Origin: Actinoallomurus purpureus
Lineage (GTDB): Bacteria > Actinomycetota > Actinomycetes > Streptosporangiales > Streptosporangiaceae
Length of the DNA stretch: 64,000 bases
Assembly: GCF_024055795.1 (NCBI RefSeq)
Contig: NZ_JAMXMY010000017.1
Coordinates: 160,497-224,496, forward strand
Direction: 5' to 3'
The notes below the pieces were generated by a model. The model saw nothing but the letters and a program-made list of their open reading frames with translations. It was not told where the DNA came from and ran no database searches. This document shows, piece after piece, positions 49,172-58,893 of the stretch; position 1 is the stretch's first letter, and each line of letters opens with the position of its first letter. Made by a program: the position numbers and the translations under genes.

Positions 49172-50164
49172 TCAACCTCGCGGCTTGCGAGACCTGCGCG
49201 GCCTCGGTGACTCGGCGGACGTGGAGGACTGGGCGCTCGCCGCCGGCGGCGGCGGCCGAGGCGGGCCGGCTGCCCGGGGCGGGGCCGGCGCCGAGGTGGT
49301 CGGTGCCGGGGGCAGCACCGCGTCGCGGGGGTTCTTCTTCGGGGGCGCCACGACCACGCCGACGACGTCGAGGCCGGTGAAGTGCGTGAACGGACGCACG
49401 ATGGCGGTGCGGGTGAGTGATCCGGGCGTCCGCTCGATCCAGGTGACGGTGCCGATCGGCACCCCGGGGACGTACGGGCGGTCGCCCTGTGAGCCGAAGG
49501 AGACGATCCGCTGGCCCGGCTTGATCTCCACGGTGGAGTCCAGGAGCTCGAACGTCAGCGGCGAGCCGCTGCGCCGGCCGGTCCCCCGGACGACGCCGAC
49601 CTCGCCCGATCCCTCGAGTCGCCCGCCGACCGAGGAGGCCGCGTCGGTGGCCAGGAGCACCGTCGAGCTGGTCGGCCCGACGCGGGTGACCCGGCCGACC
49701 AGCCCGTCTCCGGTGATCACCGTCATGTCGGTACGGACGCCGTCCGAACTGCCGGCGTCGATGGAGACGGTCTCCTCGACGCCCTCTCCGGCCGAGATGA
49801 CCTGGGCGGCGACGATCCGGTAGCCGCCGAGACCGGCGGTGCCGAGTAGCCGGTGCAGCTGCTCGGCACGGGACTTGTCGATCTGCTGGGCGCGAAGTTG
49901 CTCGCGCAGCCGTTGGTTCTCGCGTTCGAGCCGGCCGATGCGCCGGTGTGCGTCCGGGCTGCCGAGGATGGTGTCGAGCGCGTGCCCGACCGGGGTGACG
50001 ACGGCCGCCGCGGCGCCCTCGATCGGCCCGAAGATCGCCTCACCGAAAGAGCGCAGCCCGCGCAGCGGTGAGTCATCGCCCCCGCGGTAGTCGACGGTGA
50101 TCATGGCCAGGGAGATCAGCAGCAGGATCCCGAGGACGGCGCGGGTTCGCCGGGTGTCGTTCAC
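49172..50164 (-). CDS. mreC: Rod shape-determining protein MreC
   Basis: This 330-residue single-pass protein has a membrane helix at about residues 8-25. A coiled coil follows at about 70-98 (HRRIGRLERENQRLREQLRAQ), then the double beta-barrel domain (about 110-280: ISAGEGVEETVSIDAGSSDGVR, GLVGRVTRVGPTSSTVLL). The C-terminal 50 residues are Pro/Ala/Ser-rich and disordered. The start is GTG at 50164 with AGGGA upstream. It forms the outer scaffold of the elongasome with MreD and PBP2. Confidence 0.93.
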   Translation of the reverse strand: MNDTRRTRAVLGILLLISLAMITVDYRGGDDSPLRGLRSFGEAIFGPIEGAAAAVVTPVGHALDTILGSPDAHRRIGRLERENQRLREQLRAQQIDKSRAEQLHRLLGTAGLGGYRIVAAQVISAGEGVEETVSIDAGSSDGVRTDMTVITGDGLVGRVTRVGPTSSTVLLATDAASSVGGRLEGSGEVGVVRGTGRRSGSPLTFELLDSTVEIKPGQRIVSFGSQGDRPYVPGVPIGTVTWIERTPGSLTRTAIVRPFTHFTGLDVVGVVVAPPKKNPRDAVLPPAPTTSAPAPPRAAGPPRPPPPAASAQSSTSAESPRPRRSRKPRG

Positions 50165-50175
50165 CGGCCGGTTCC

Positions 50176-51207
50176 CTAACGTCGTGGTTCGGGCACGAGG
50201 ACCTGGCGCAGCGCCTCGAAGTCCTCGACGCACTTCCCGGAGCCGAGGACGACCGAGTCGAGCGGGTTGTCCACCATATGGATCGGCATACCGGTCTCTT
50301 CCCGGAGCCGTTCGTCGATGTTCTTCAGCAGGGCGCCGCCGCCGGTGAGGGCGATGCCGCGGTCCATGATGTCGCCGGACAGCTCGGGCGGGCACTTGTC
50401 GAGCGTCGTCTTGACGGCGTCGACGACCGTGTTGACCGGCTCCTCGATGGCGCGGCGGATCTCCTCGGCGGAGATCACGATGGTCTTCGGCAGGCCGCTG
50501 ACGAGGTCGCGCCCGCGGATCTCGGCGTGCGGCTCGTCGTCGAACGGATAGGCCGAGCCGATGGCCATCTTGATCTCCTCCGAGGTGCGCTCCCCCAACA
50601 TCAGGGAGTACTCCTTCTTCGCGTAGGAGATGATCGCCTGGTCCAACTCGTCGCCGCCCACCCGGATCGACTGACTCGTCACGATGCCGCCGAGCGAGAT
50701 GATCGCCACCTCGGTGGTGCCGCCACCGATGTCGACGACCATGTTCCCCGTCGGCTCGTGGACGGGCAGGCCCGCACCGATGGCGGCGGCCATGGGCTCT
50801 TCGATGATGTAGACGCGCCGCGCGCCGGCCTGGTAGCCGGCCTCCTTCACGGCGCGCTGCTCGACACCGGTGATGCCACTGGGCACGGCCACGACGATCC
50901 GCGGCTTGGCGAAATGTCTGCGTTTATGGACCTTCTGGATGAAGTAGCGCAGCATGCGTTCGGTGACGTCGAAGTCGGCGATCACACCGTCCTTGAGCGG
51001 ACGGACCGCGACGATGTTGCCCGGGGTACGGCCGATCATCCGCTTGGCCTCGATGCCCACCGCCACGATCTTCCCCGTGTTGGTGTTGATCGCCACGACG
51101 GACGGCTCGTTCAGAACGATGCCCCGGCCGCGCACATAGACCAAGGTGTTCGCCGTACCCAGATCGACTGCCATGTCACGGCCCAGGAACGACAGCTTGT
51201 TACCCAT
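50176..51207 (-). CDS. mreB: Actin-like cell-shape protein MreB
   Basis: This 343-residue actin homologue has phosphate loops [20 protein letters not shown] (from about residue 12) and [15 protein letters not shown], plus the adenosine motif [36 protein letters not shown] and [16 protein letters not shown] are nearly invariant. In mycelial actinomycetes MreB acts mainly in spore-wall thickening rather than rod growth; this is family knowledge. ATG 51207. It heads mreB-C-D-mrdA-rodA, a continuous unit with gaps of at most fifteen bases. Confidence 0.97.
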   Translation of the reverse strand: MGNKLSFLGRDMAVDLGTANTLVYVRGRGIVLNEPSVVAINTNTGKIVAVGIEAKRMIGRTPGNIVAVRPLKDGVIADFDVTERMLRYFIQKVHKRRHFAKPRIVVAVPSGITGVEQRAVKEAGYQAGARRVYIIEEPMAAAIGAGLPVHEPTGNMVVDIGGGTTEVAIISLGGIVTSQSIRVGGDELDQAIISYAKKEYSLMLGERTSEEIKMAIGSAYPFDDEPHAEIRGRDLVSGLPKTIVISAEEIRRAIEEPVNTVVDAVKTTLDKCPPELSGDIMDRGIALTGGGALLKNIDERLREETGMPIHMVDNPLDSVVLGSGKCVEDFEALRQVLVPEPRR

Positions 51208-51350
51208 GAAGAAAGGGAGCCCTTCCGGATTGGCGGGCGTGCGGAACGCATTCTCATGGTAACGCGCGAGATCCCGGTTGACGCAGACCCATCCCCGCGC
51301 GTCGTGATCCGGGTCAGCTCTGCCCACGGCCTCCGGCCTGGGAAAACAAA

Positions 51351-51381
51351 CGCGCGGGCCGACATACATCCGGCCCGCGCG
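51351..51381 (-). terminator. Terminator behind ndk
   Basis: CGCGCGGGCC and GGCCCGCGCG form a perfect 10-bp stem around an 11-nt loop. On the minus strand it is followed by TTTGTTTTCC. It separates ndk from the mreB promoter region. Confidence 0.85.
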
Positions 51382-51396
51382 GTTATGCGACCAATG

Positions 51397-51807
51397 TCAG
51401 AAAAGGTCAGGGAAGAAGAGCTTGACCTCGCGCTCGGCGGAGGCGGGAGAGTCGGAGCCGTGCACGATGTTCTCCTGGATCTCCAACGCGTGGTCGCCGC
51501 GGATGGTTCCCGGGGCGGCGGCGACCGGGTCGGTGGCCCCGGCCAGGGCCCGGAACGCCTCGATCGCACGCGGACCTTCGACGACCATGGCGACCAGCGG
51601 ACCGCCCGTGATGAACTCGACCAGCGAGCCGAAGAACGGCTTCTCGCGGTGCTCCTCGTAGTGCGTCTCGGCGACCTCGCGCTCCAGCGTACGAAGCTCC
51701 AGGGCGACGAGCTTGAGGCCCTTGCGCTCGATGCGCGCGATGACGTCACCGACGAGGCCGCGGCGCACGCCGTCGGGCTTGACGAGGACAAGAGTGCGTT
51801 CGGACAC
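51397..51807 (-). CDS. ndk: Nucleoside diphosphate kinase
   Basis: This 136-residue enzyme balances nucleoside triphosphates. It has the start [19 protein letters not shown], and the phospho-His lies in ENIVHGSDS at residue 116. Length and motifs are normal. GTG 51807 follows AAGGAG nine bases upstream. It is a single-gene unit between the terminator at 51351 and the MFS gene. Confidence 0.97.
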   Translation of the reverse strand: MSERTLVLVKPDGVRRGLVGDVIARIERKGLKLVALELRTLEREVAETHYEEHREKPFFGSLVEFITGGPLVAMVVEGPRAIEAFRALAGATDPVAAAPGTIRGDHALEIQENIVHGSDSPASAEREVKLFFPDLF

Positions 51808-51938
51808 GGATGATTCTCCTTGGTTCACAGGGTGCGGTCGTCGGCGCGGGCCACGGCGGGCGGTCACCGGCCGGCCGGAGCCCTGACCGTATCCGCGCAG
51901 GTCGCCACGGTCGGACTGCCGCATATATCGGTGCGATC

Positions 51939-53363
51939 TTACCCGGCGGGCAAGGCGGCTCCGTCCGATTCGGCGGAGCCGGGGAGGGATGCCCGCGGGC
52001 GGTCCCGGCTCACCCAGGCGGTCACGGCCGCGAGGATCACCACGATGACGCCCGCGGCGACGAGCCACAGCCGGTACGCGGCGGTCAGGGCGTACAGCGC
52101 CGCCATCGGGCCGCCTCCCGCCTTGGCGACCGCGCCGACCTTGGCGACCTGCAGCGGCCCGACGATGAGGTGGCCGCCGAGCACCCCGGGGAAGCACAGC
52201 GACAGGCCGAACAGGCCGGGACCGAGCTCCGTGTGGCCGAGCGCGGCCCCGACCGCCAGGCCCGTCCCCGCGCCGAGGGCCGTCAGCGCCACCAAAAGCG
52301 TCCACTGGTTCGCCGCCGCCCCCATGGTGAGCAGGAGGAAGATCGCGACGATGCCGAGGCCGTACCCGCACAGCACCGCGCCCCGACCGGTGCTCCGGCC
52401 GAACGAACCGGCCAGGAGGGCGGCGGCCAGGGCCCCCGCCGCTCCCGCCGCGAAGGCCGTCAGCGGCACGGCCCGCCCGCCGACCAGCCCGGCCAGCGGC
52501 CCGGTCACCGGCATGGTCAGCAGGCCGGCGGCCAGCATGACGACCGCGCACCCGAGCGGGCTGCCGGTGATGGCGTCGCGGGAGCCGACGACGGCCAGGC
52601 CGAGCAGCCCGGCGATCCCGCACGCCGCCAGGAGCAGTTGCGCTCCAGGCGACCAGTCGTACGTCGTGACCACCCCGAGGAACGCGAAGCCGGCGGCGGG
52701 AGCGAGCGGCAGGAGCAACTGGACGCGCTCCCCGCGCGGCGCGGGCGGCCGGACCGCCTCACGGCCCCGGCGCACCCGCAGCAGGCCGAGCAGGGCGGTG
52801 CCGACCAGCGCGATCGCGCTCAGCCACCAGTACGGACGCAGGATCGCCCGCCACTCCAGCCCGTCGGGGTCCGAGGCGGCCGTCGCGGCCAGCGCCAGCG
52901 GTGTGGCGAGCAGGAGCGCGGCGACGAGGACGCCGGCCCAGACGGACGACGCCGCCCGTCGCTCCCGCGCGAGTGCCAGGGTGGCGGGCAGGACGACCCC
53001 GCCGCCCACGCCCTCGGCCACGCGCACGGCGCCGACCACCGGGACCGACGTGACCCGCACCGAGAGCGCCTGGGCGGCGAGAAGGACGGCCAGCCCGGCG
53101 AACAGCACGAGCCACGCGGGCACGCGCCGGACGAGCGCGGCCGTCGCCGGGGCGACGAGAAGGAGGGCGGGCAGTGCCAGGCCGCAGGCGCGGACCAATC
53201 CGGCCGCCTGGCGGTCGGACAGGCCGAGGTCGCGCACTGCCTGCGGCATCACGTAGGACGCCGTGTCGGGCAGGACGACGACGGCGGCGGGGACGGCCGT
53301 GGCGATGACGACCAGCAGCACGGCGAATCCCGCCGCGTCGCGTTTCGCGGGGGGCGTGGACAT
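51939..53363 (-). CDS. Major-facilitator-type transporter, 474 aa
   Basis: This very hydrophobic protein has about fourteen predicted membrane helices. An MFS-like arrangement is visible: [23 protein letters not shown], then [27 protein letters not shown] resembles motif C of DHA2 exporters. The central loop has [19 protein letters not shown]. Motif A is weak, so the substrate and even the family assignment are moderate. ATG 53363 follows AGGAG. A CAAATG-N12-CATTTG dyad lies 55-78 nt upstream and may be the operator of an unlinked repressor. Confidence 0.75.
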   Translation of the reverse strand: MSTPPAKRDAAGFAVLLVVIATAVPAAVVVLPDTASYVMPQAVRDLGLSDRQAAGLVRACGLALPALLLVAPATAALVRRVPAWLVLFAGLAVLLAAQALSVRVTSVPVVGAVRVAEGVGGGVVLPATLALARERRAASSVWAGVLVAALLLATPLALAATAASDPDGLEWRAILRPYWWLSAIALVGTALLGLLRVRRGREAVRPPAPRGERVQLLLPLAPAAGFAFLGVVTTYDWSPGAQLLLAACGIAGLLGLAVVGSRDAITGSPLGCAVVMLAAGLLTMPVTGPLAGLVGGRAVPLTAFAAGAAGALAAALLAGSFGRSTGRGAVLCGYGLGIVAIFLLLTMGAAANQWTLLVALTALGAGTGLAVGAALGHTELGPGLFGLSLCFPGVLGGHLIVGPLQVAKVGAVAKAGGGPMAALYALTAAYRLWLVAAGVIVVILAAVTAWVSRDRPRASLPGSAESDGAALPAG

Positions 53364-53417
53364 CCGGAATCTCCTCAGGAGATCGTCGATCCCGCCACCC
53401 GAGATAACGCTTTACGT

Positions 53418-53441
53418 CAAATGTCGATTTTATGCCATTTG
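53418..53441. promoter_or_regulatory. Inverted repeat ahead of the MFS gene
   Basis: CAAATG (53418-53423) and CATTTG (53436-53441) are exact arms around a 12-nt AT-rich centre in an otherwise GC-rich genome. They flank a likely -35 (TTGACG on the minus strand). It could be a MarR/TetR-type operator. Confidence 0.4.
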
Positions 53442-53485
53442 TCAGGATTGGAAGGGCGGGATGAATGGAAAGGCCACCCGCGACA

Positions 53486-53803
53486 TTAGCGCGGCTGCGC
53501 GCCCTCCACCCGGCGAGCGACCCAAATCGACGCTACCCAGAGAACACCGAATATGACACCGAGGAAGAACATCACCGGCACCACAAAACCGGTCGCTATA
53601 ACCAGAATCTGGAGCACACTGCCCGCGACGTAGGCCCAGCGGTACCGCAGCAGCCCGGCGATCAGCAGCCCCGCGACGGCCAGGACGCCACCCGCCACTC
53701 CGGCCGTGGTCGCGTCCGCGTGCACGACCGAGATCGCCACGGGGATCGCCAGCAACGTCACCACCGCCTGCATGGTGAGCATGACGGCACACAGTCTCTT
53801 CAC
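53486..53803 (-). CDS. DUF4233-family membrane protein, 105 aa
   Basis: This small protein has four hydrophobic helices over residues 3-95 (LCAVMLTMQAVVTLLAIPVAI, GVAGGVLAVAGLLIAGLL, YVAGSVLQILVIATGFVV, FFLGVIFGVLWVASIWV). This DUF4233 pattern is regularly found directly downstream of folC in actinobacteria. Function is unknown. GTG 53803 follows a GGAGG-containing site; ATG 53830 would add nine residues. It lies 106 nt after the folC stop. Confidence 0.85.
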   Translation of the reverse strand: MKRLCAVMLTMQAVVTLLAIPVAISVVHADATTAGVAGGVLAVAGLLIAGLLRYRWAYVAGSVLQILVIATGFVVPVMFFLGVIFGVLWVASIWVARRVEGAQPR

Positions 53804-53909
53804 TCGCCACCCGCCTCCACGGCGCCGCATCCCACCCGGCCGTCCAGGACCGCACCGCCGACCGCGTCCACCGTCGTACGGCCGGGCGCGGCCGCGCCGG
53901 TGACGCCGG

Positions 53910-55265
53910 TCACTCGCCCGCCCTCAGGAGCACGCGGGCGTCGCCCGCCGTCGTGACCGAGCCCGTGATGAGCACGCCGGCGCCCGCGAACTCCCCCGAT
54001 TCGTCGGCGAGCGCGATGGCCTGGTCGATGGCCTCGTCCAGCCGGGGCACGAGATGCACGCGGTCCTCACCGAAGACGTCCCCCGCCAGATCCGCCAGCT
54101 CCCGCGCGGGCAGGGACCTCGCGGAGGAGTTCCGGGTGACGATCAACTCCTCCAGCACCGGCTCGAGCTCCTCGAGCAGGCCGGACACGTCCTTGTCGGC
54201 CATCACCGCCAAGACGCCGACCAGCCGGGTGAACCCGAACTCTTCCGTCAGGGCCTCGACGCTGGCCGCCATGCCGGCCGGGTTGTGCGCGGCGTCGACC
54301 AGGACCGTCGGCCCGGTCCGTACGACCTCCAGCCTCCCCGGCGAGGTGGCGTTCACGAACGCCGCTCGGACGAGCTCAAGATCGAGCCGGTCGCTGTCGG
54401 TCTCCGACTCACCGGTCGCGCGGCCACGCGCGAACGCCTCGACCGCCGCCAGCGCGCACGCCGCGTTGCCCGCCTGGTGCGCGCCGAAGAGGGGCAGGAA
54501 CACCTCTTCGTACACGCCGTGCAGCCCCTGCAGCCGGACCAACTGCCCGCCCACCGCCAGCTCGCGGCCCAGCACGCCGAACTCCAGCCCCTCACGGGCG
54601 ACGGCCGCGCCCACCTCGGTGGCGCGCCGCATCAGCACCTCCGCCGCCTCGACGGGCTGCTGGGCGAGCACCGCGATCGACTCGGGCTTGATGATCCCGG
54701 CCTTCTCCTCGGCGATCCTCTCCACGGTGGCCCCGAGCCAGCGAGTGTGATCCAGGCCGATCGGCGTGACCACCGCCACCGCCCCGTCGGCGACGTTGGT
54801 GGCGTCCCAGGTGCCGCCCATGCCGACCTCGACGACGGCGACGTCGACCGGCGCGTCGGCGAACGCGGCGAACGCCATCGCGGTCAGCGTCTCGAAGAAC
54901 GACACCTTCACGTCGTGCTTGGCATCGGTCATCTCGACGAACGGCAGGACGTCCTCGTACACCTCGGCGAAGCGCTCCTCGCTCACCGGCGCACCGTCGA
55001 TCGTGATCCGCTCCCGCATCGAATGCAGCTCGGGGCTGGTGTACAGGCCGACCCGCAGCCCCCGCTCGCGCAACAGCGCATCGATCATCCGGGCCGTGCT
55101 CGACTTGCCGTTCGTCCCGGTGACGTGGATGACGGGGTACGCCCGCTGCGGCGACCCGAGAACGTCCGCCAGCTCACGCATCCGGTCCAGTGTGGGATCG
55201 ATGTCCCACTCGACCCCCCGGGCCCTGATGCCCGTGACGGCCTCCTCATACCTGCTCGCATTCAC
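53910..55265 (-). CDS. folC: Bifunctional dihydrofolate / folylpolyglutamate synthase FolC
   Basis: This 451-residue Mur-ligase-fold enzyme adds glutamate to dihydropteroate and tetrahydrofolate. The P-loop GTNGKSST is at residues 50-57, with TSPELHSMRERITIDG, VAVVEVGMGGTWDATNV and the DHTRWLG loop. The C-terminal VLVDAAHNPAGMAA carries the intact catalytic AHNP motif. The start is GTG at 55265. It is followed by the DUF4233 gene, the normal order. The gene immediately divergent from it encodes a related protein lacking several of these residues. Confidence 0.95.
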   Translation of the reverse strand: MNASRYEEAVTGIRARGVEWDIDPTLDRMRELADVLGSPQRAYPVIHVTGTNGKSSTARMIDALLRERGLRVGLYTSPELHSMRERITIDGAPVSEERFAEVYEDVLPFVEMTDAKHDVKVSFFETLTAMAFAAFADAPVDVAVVEVGMGGTWDATNVADGAVAVVTPIGLDHTRWLGATVERIAEEKAGIIKPESIAVLAQQPVEAAEVLMRRATEVGAAVAREGLEFGVLGRELAVGGQLVRLQGLHGVYEEVFLPLFGAHQAGNAACALAAVEAFARGRATGESETDSDRLDLELVRAAFVNATSPGRLEVVRTGPTVLVDAAHNPAGMAASVEALTEEFGFTRLVGVLAVMADKDVSGLLEELEPVLEELIVTRNSSARSLPARELADLAGDVFGEDRVHLVPRLDEAIDQAIALADESGEFAGAGVLITGSVTTAGDARVLLRAGE

Positions 55266-55398
55266 GCCAGCAGCCTACTGATGCCCGCCATCCCCCCGAG
55301 ACCGCCCATGAACCCGGGCGACCGGCACCCCGCCCCCGAGCGGCACCCCCGCCATCCGCACCGGCCACCGAGGGCCGCCCCGCCACTATCGTCGAAAG

Positions 55399-56634
55399 GT
55401 GACTGATGAGGCCGGGGTGTTCTTCACGGAGTGGGACCGGCGTGGAGCCGGTGCACGGCGCAGCATCGAGCGGGCGCGCCTCCTCGTCCGTGCCCTCGAC
55501 GTGAAGAACACGGGGATCCCGCTGCTGACCGTGGTCGGCTCGAAGGGCAAGGGCACGGCCGCGACGTACGCCTCCGCCGTCCTCGCCGCCGCCGGATGCC
55601 GCGTGGTCACGGTCACCAGCCCGGCCCTGCGCGAGGACCGGGAACGCATCCGCGTGGACGGCGCCGCGATCTCCCATGGCGAGCTTGCGCGGCTCGGCGG
55701 GTGCCTGCGCGAGGCGATCGGGTCTCTGCCCCCGCGGCGGAGCGGTGACGGCTATCTGTCCCCGAGCGGCCTGTTCATGATCGCGGGCGTGCTGTTCGCG
55801 CGGGCGGTCGGCGCGGACGTCATCGTCTTGGAGGCGGGCATGGGCGGCGTCTCGGACGAGGTGAGCCTGTTCCCGCCGGAGGTCGTGGCGATCACCGAGG
55901 TGTTCGCCGAGCACGTCGGGGTGCTGGGCGACTCTCCCGCCGAGATCGCGGCGAACAAGGCGGGTGTCGTGACCGCCACCACATGCACCGTCGTCTCCGT
56001 CCCGCAGAGCGCTTCGGTGAACGAGGCGATCGTGGCGACGGTCGCCGACCGCACCGGTGGTCGGGTGAAACCTGAGGCGGCGGGCCCGTGCGGGCTGCCG
56101 GAGGACCTGCTGCCGACCGGCCACGGGCGGCGGAACGCCGAGCTGGGCTGCGCGGCCGCCGACCGGCTCCTCGACGCGGTCGGCCGCCGGCGGCCGTCCC
56201 CGGACCGGCTGAACCGGGTGCTGTCGTCGGTGCGGCTGCCCGGCCGTCTGTCGTGGCACCGGCCGGCAGGAGTCGCGGTCCTTGTCGACTCGGCGATCGA
56301 CCGGTCCGGTGCCGCCACGGCGCTGGCCGAGGCGTACCGCCGCTGGGACAGGATCGATCACGTCGTCGTCGGGCTACCGGACCACAAGGACGTGCCGGGA
56401 TTCATCTCCGAGCTGGCCGGCCTACCAGTGACCTACGTCCGGATGCCCGGCCATCCGCACCTGAGCTTCACCCATGCCGTTCCCGGCCACTGGACGGTCA
56501 TCGACGACACCGAGCTGACCCGTGAGCGTCTCGCCTCCCTCGGCGAGCGGATCGTGGCACTCGGCACGGTCTACTTCACAGGGCGGCTGCTGAACCTCCT
56601 GGATGCCGACACCGAGCGCCTCTTCGAGCCATGA
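55399..56634 (+). CDS. FolC-like Mur-ligase-fold protein with altered active site
   Basis: This 411-residue protein follows the FolC layout. The P-loop GSKGKGTAATYASA is at residues 47-60, TSPALREDRERIRVDG matches the FolC TSP...RERIRVDG segment, and VIVLEAGMGGVSDEVSLFPP replaces EVGMGG...DATN. The DHT loop is changed to FAEHVGVLG, and the final AHNP motif is replaced by VDSAIDRSGAA. It should bind ATP, but folate and glutamate addition are doubtful. A ligase for another acid substrate is possible. The start is GTG at 55399. It is divergent from folC by 133 nt and convergent with the phosphatase gene. Confidence 0.8.
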   Translation: MTDEAGVFFTEWDRRGAGARRSIERARLLVRALDVKNTGIPLLTVVGSKGKGTAATYASAVLAAAGCRVVTVTSPALREDRERIRVDGAAISHGELARLGGCLREAIGSLPPRRSGDGYLSPSGLFMIAGVLFARAVGADVIVLEAGMGGVSDEVSLFPPEVVAITEVFAEHVGVLGDSPAEIAANKAGVVTATTCTVVSVPQSASVNEAIVATVADRTGGRVKPEAAGPCGLPEDLLPTGHGRRNAELGCAAADRLLDAVGRRRPSPDRLNRVLSSVRLPGRLSWHRPAGVAVLVDSAIDRSGAATALAEAYRRWDRIDHVVVGLPDHKDVPGFISELAGLPVTYVRMPGHPHLSFTHAVPGHWTVIDDTELTRERLASLGERIVALGTVYFTGRLLNLLDADTERLFEP

Positions 56635-56646
56635 TCATGGGCGTCC

Positions 56647-56668
56647 GGTGCCCCACTAGTGGGACACC
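56647..56668. terminator. Hairpin between convergent genes
   Basis: GGTGCCCCACT and AGTGGGACACC form an 11-bp dyad with one mismatch, thirteen bases past the stop of the FolC-like gene. The opposite gene ends at 56727. Confidence 0.55.
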
Positions 56669-56726
56669 ACACGCCAATGATCAATGGGCGCGGCCTACCG
56701 CGGCCGCGGTGACACCTGTGCGCGGG

Positions 56727-58802
56727 TCATTCCTCGACGCGCAGGACGATCAGGGCGGTGTCGTCGTGGGAGGGCTCGACGGAGAAGCCGCGGACGGCCC
56801 GCATGACCTTGGCCGCGACCGCGCCGGCGTTCAGGTCGGCGCAGCCGGCGAGGATGTGTTCGAGGCCGCCGTCGTCCCCGAGCAGCTGTTTGCCCCGCCG
56901 CCGCTCGGTCACGCCGTCGGTGAAGCCGAGCATGACGGACCCGGGCTTGAGGATCATGGTCTTCACGTCGAAGGCGGCCTCGGGGAAGACGCCGAGCATC
57001 AGGTCGGAGTCGTCCTCCCCCTTGACGAGGCCGCCGGGACTCAGGAACAGCGGCGGCGGGTGACCGGCCGTGGCGTACGTGACGCGGAACCTGCCGTCGC
57101 CGAGATGCTCCAGCTCGCCGTGCAGGAGGGTGAGGAACCGGGCGCGGGTGCCCTCCTCCAGGATGAGCGCGTTGAGGCGTTCGAGGACCTCGGGGATCGA
57201 GTGGTTCTCCCGGCCGAGGATGCGCAGGGCCTGCCGGGCGAGCCCGGTCACGGCGGCGGCCTCGGGGCCGGTGCCGCAGACGTCGCCGATGGCGAAGCGC
57301 CAGCGGGTGCCGACGCTGAAGACGTCGTAGAAGTCGCCGCCGACCTCGCTGTGCTCGCCGGCCGGTTCGTACACGACCGCGACGTCCAGCCCGGGGATCG
57401 TCGGGATGTCGGGCGGGAGGAGGCTGCGCTGGAGCGTACGGCTCATGTCCGCCTGCTCCTCGTACAGCCGGGCGTTGTCGATGGCGAGGGCGGCCCGGCC
57501 CGCGAGGTCCTCGGTCAGCTCGAGCGCGTCGCGGGTGAAGCGGGCGCCCTTCGGGCCGCCGACGACGAGCATTCCGATGCTTCGGCCCCGGGCCAGCAGG
57601 GGGAAGACGTGGGCGACGTCGCCGGTGACCCGGTGCGCGGTCTCGGGAAGGTCGCCGGACGGGGCGGGCGTGAACCCCTCCCAGGAGCCGGGCTCGGCGG
57701 GCGGCGGCGCGGGCGGCAGCAGGTCGAGCAGGGTGCGCAGGTCGGCGACCATGGTCTCGTCGGCGTGCCAGGCGTAGGCGGGCAGCGCGAGGCCGGTGTC
57801 GCGGACGGTGAAGACCGAGCACCACGTCGCGAGGCGGGGGACGATCAGCTGCGCGACCAGCGCCATGGTCATCTGCTGGTCGAGGGTGCCGGCGAGCATG
57901 CTGCTCGCCTCGGCGAGGAAGCCGAGCCAGCCCCGTCGGGCGCGCTCCAGCTCCATGAGACGGGCGCGCTCCATCGACGGCGCCTGGCGGTCGGCGATCT
58001 GCTGAAGGCGTTCGACGTCGTCCTCGGTGAAGTGCCCCGGGTCACGGGCGGCGGCGATCAGCAGTCCGATGGCCCGTCCGTCGACGGTGAACGGCGCGGT
58101 GACGAGTGACCGGATGCCGGCGGCCTGCAACGCCGGCAGGTTGTAGGGGCTGCCGCCCAGGTCCGCGTAGACGCCCCGGCCGCCGACCGGCGCGCCCTCC
58201 AGGCCGATCTCCAGCGCCGCGCCCTCGGGGCGTACGCCCGCGGTGGCCCGGAGGGTGAGCTCGGCGTCGTCGTCGGCGAGCAGGACGTAGACGCAGTCCG
58301 CGCCGAGGGTGTCCTGGGCGGCCTGCGCGGTGCGCTGGGCGAGCTGGTCGACGGTCGGGCGGGCGGTCTGGGGCGCGGAGACGATCTCTTCGTGGGGCGG
58401 GGGCGCCGGGGCGTGCGCCGCCGCTCCGGTGCCGGGCACGGTGAACCAGACGTGCTTGCCGCCGGAGCCGTACGTCACGCCCCAGGAGGTCGCGAGTGTC
58501 TCGGGGAACAGCAGTCCGCGGCCGCTCACCTGATCGCCGGGAACGGGAACCCGCCGGGCCTGATGCCGGTCGTGCACCTCGACCCTGACCTGCCCGCCGA
58601 TGATCGCGCAGACGACCTCCACCTCGGTACCGGCGTGGACGATTGCGTTCGTAACCAGTTCGCTGGTGAGTAGCATGGCGTCATCCACGTCATCCACACC
58701 CCAGCCACGAAGTGTCTCCCCCACGAAACGCCGGGCGGCCGCGACAGAGGCCACCTCCGGCGGGAAGGTCGTGTACGTCTTTGGGTTGTTCTCCACGGCC
58801 AC
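56727..58802 (-). CDS. SpoIIE/PP2C-type phosphatase with HATPase and GAF domains
   Basis: This 691-residue soluble protein combines three modules. An RsbW-like ATPase domain lies at about residues 8-125 (LLTSELVTNAIVHAG, GRGLLFPE). Two GAF-like domains occupy about 145-290 and 310-460. A PP2C-SpoIIE domain runs from about 475 to the end, with VGGDFYDVF, VCGTGPEAAAVTGLARQALR and SHDDTALIVLRV. Such proteins act in partner-switching control of sigma factors, with kinase and phosphatase in one chain. The start is GTG at 58802; ribosome site weak. It is divergent from the poly-HAMP kinase with 91 nt between, so a shared regulatory region is likely. Confidence 0.92.
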   Translation of the reverse strand: MAVENNPKTYTTFPPEVASVAAARRFVGETLRGWGVDDVDDAMLLTSELVTNAIVHAGTEVEVVCAIIGGQVRVEVHDRHQARRVPVPGDQVSGRGLLFPETLATSWGVTYGSGGKHVWFTVPGTGAAAHAPAPPPHEEIVSAPQTARPTVDQLAQRTAQAAQDTLGADCVYVLLADDDAELTLRATAGVRPEGAALEIGLEGAPVGGRGVYADLGGSPYNLPALQAAGIRSLVTAPFTVDGRAIGLLIAAARDPGHFTEDDVERLQQIADRQAPSMERARLMELERARRGWLGFLAEASSMLAGTLDQQMTMALVAQLIVPRLATWCSVFTVRDTGLALPAYAWHADETMVADLRTLLDLLPPAPPPAEPGSWEGFTPAPSGDLPETAHRVTGDVAHVFPLLARGRSIGMLVVGGPKGARFTRDALELTEDLAGRAALAIDNARLYEEQADMSRTLQRSLLPPDIPTIPGLDVAVVYEPAGEHSEVGGDFYDVFSVGTRWRFAIGDVCGTGPEAAAVTGLARQALRILGRENHSIPEVLERLNALILEEGTRARFLTLLHGELEHLGDGRFRVTYATAGHPPPLFLSPGGLVKGEDDSDLMLGVFPEAAFDVKTMILKPGSVMLGFTDGVTERRRGKQLLGDDGGLEHILAGCADLNAGAVAAKVMRAVRGFSVEPSHDDTALIVLRVEE

Positions 58803-58893
58803 TTGGATTCGTCTCGGGGATGCAGGACGCTGCCATCGTGGCAGATCCCCTCGGTGGACTGTACATACCCGTGGGAAGGCTAGGAGGAAATCA

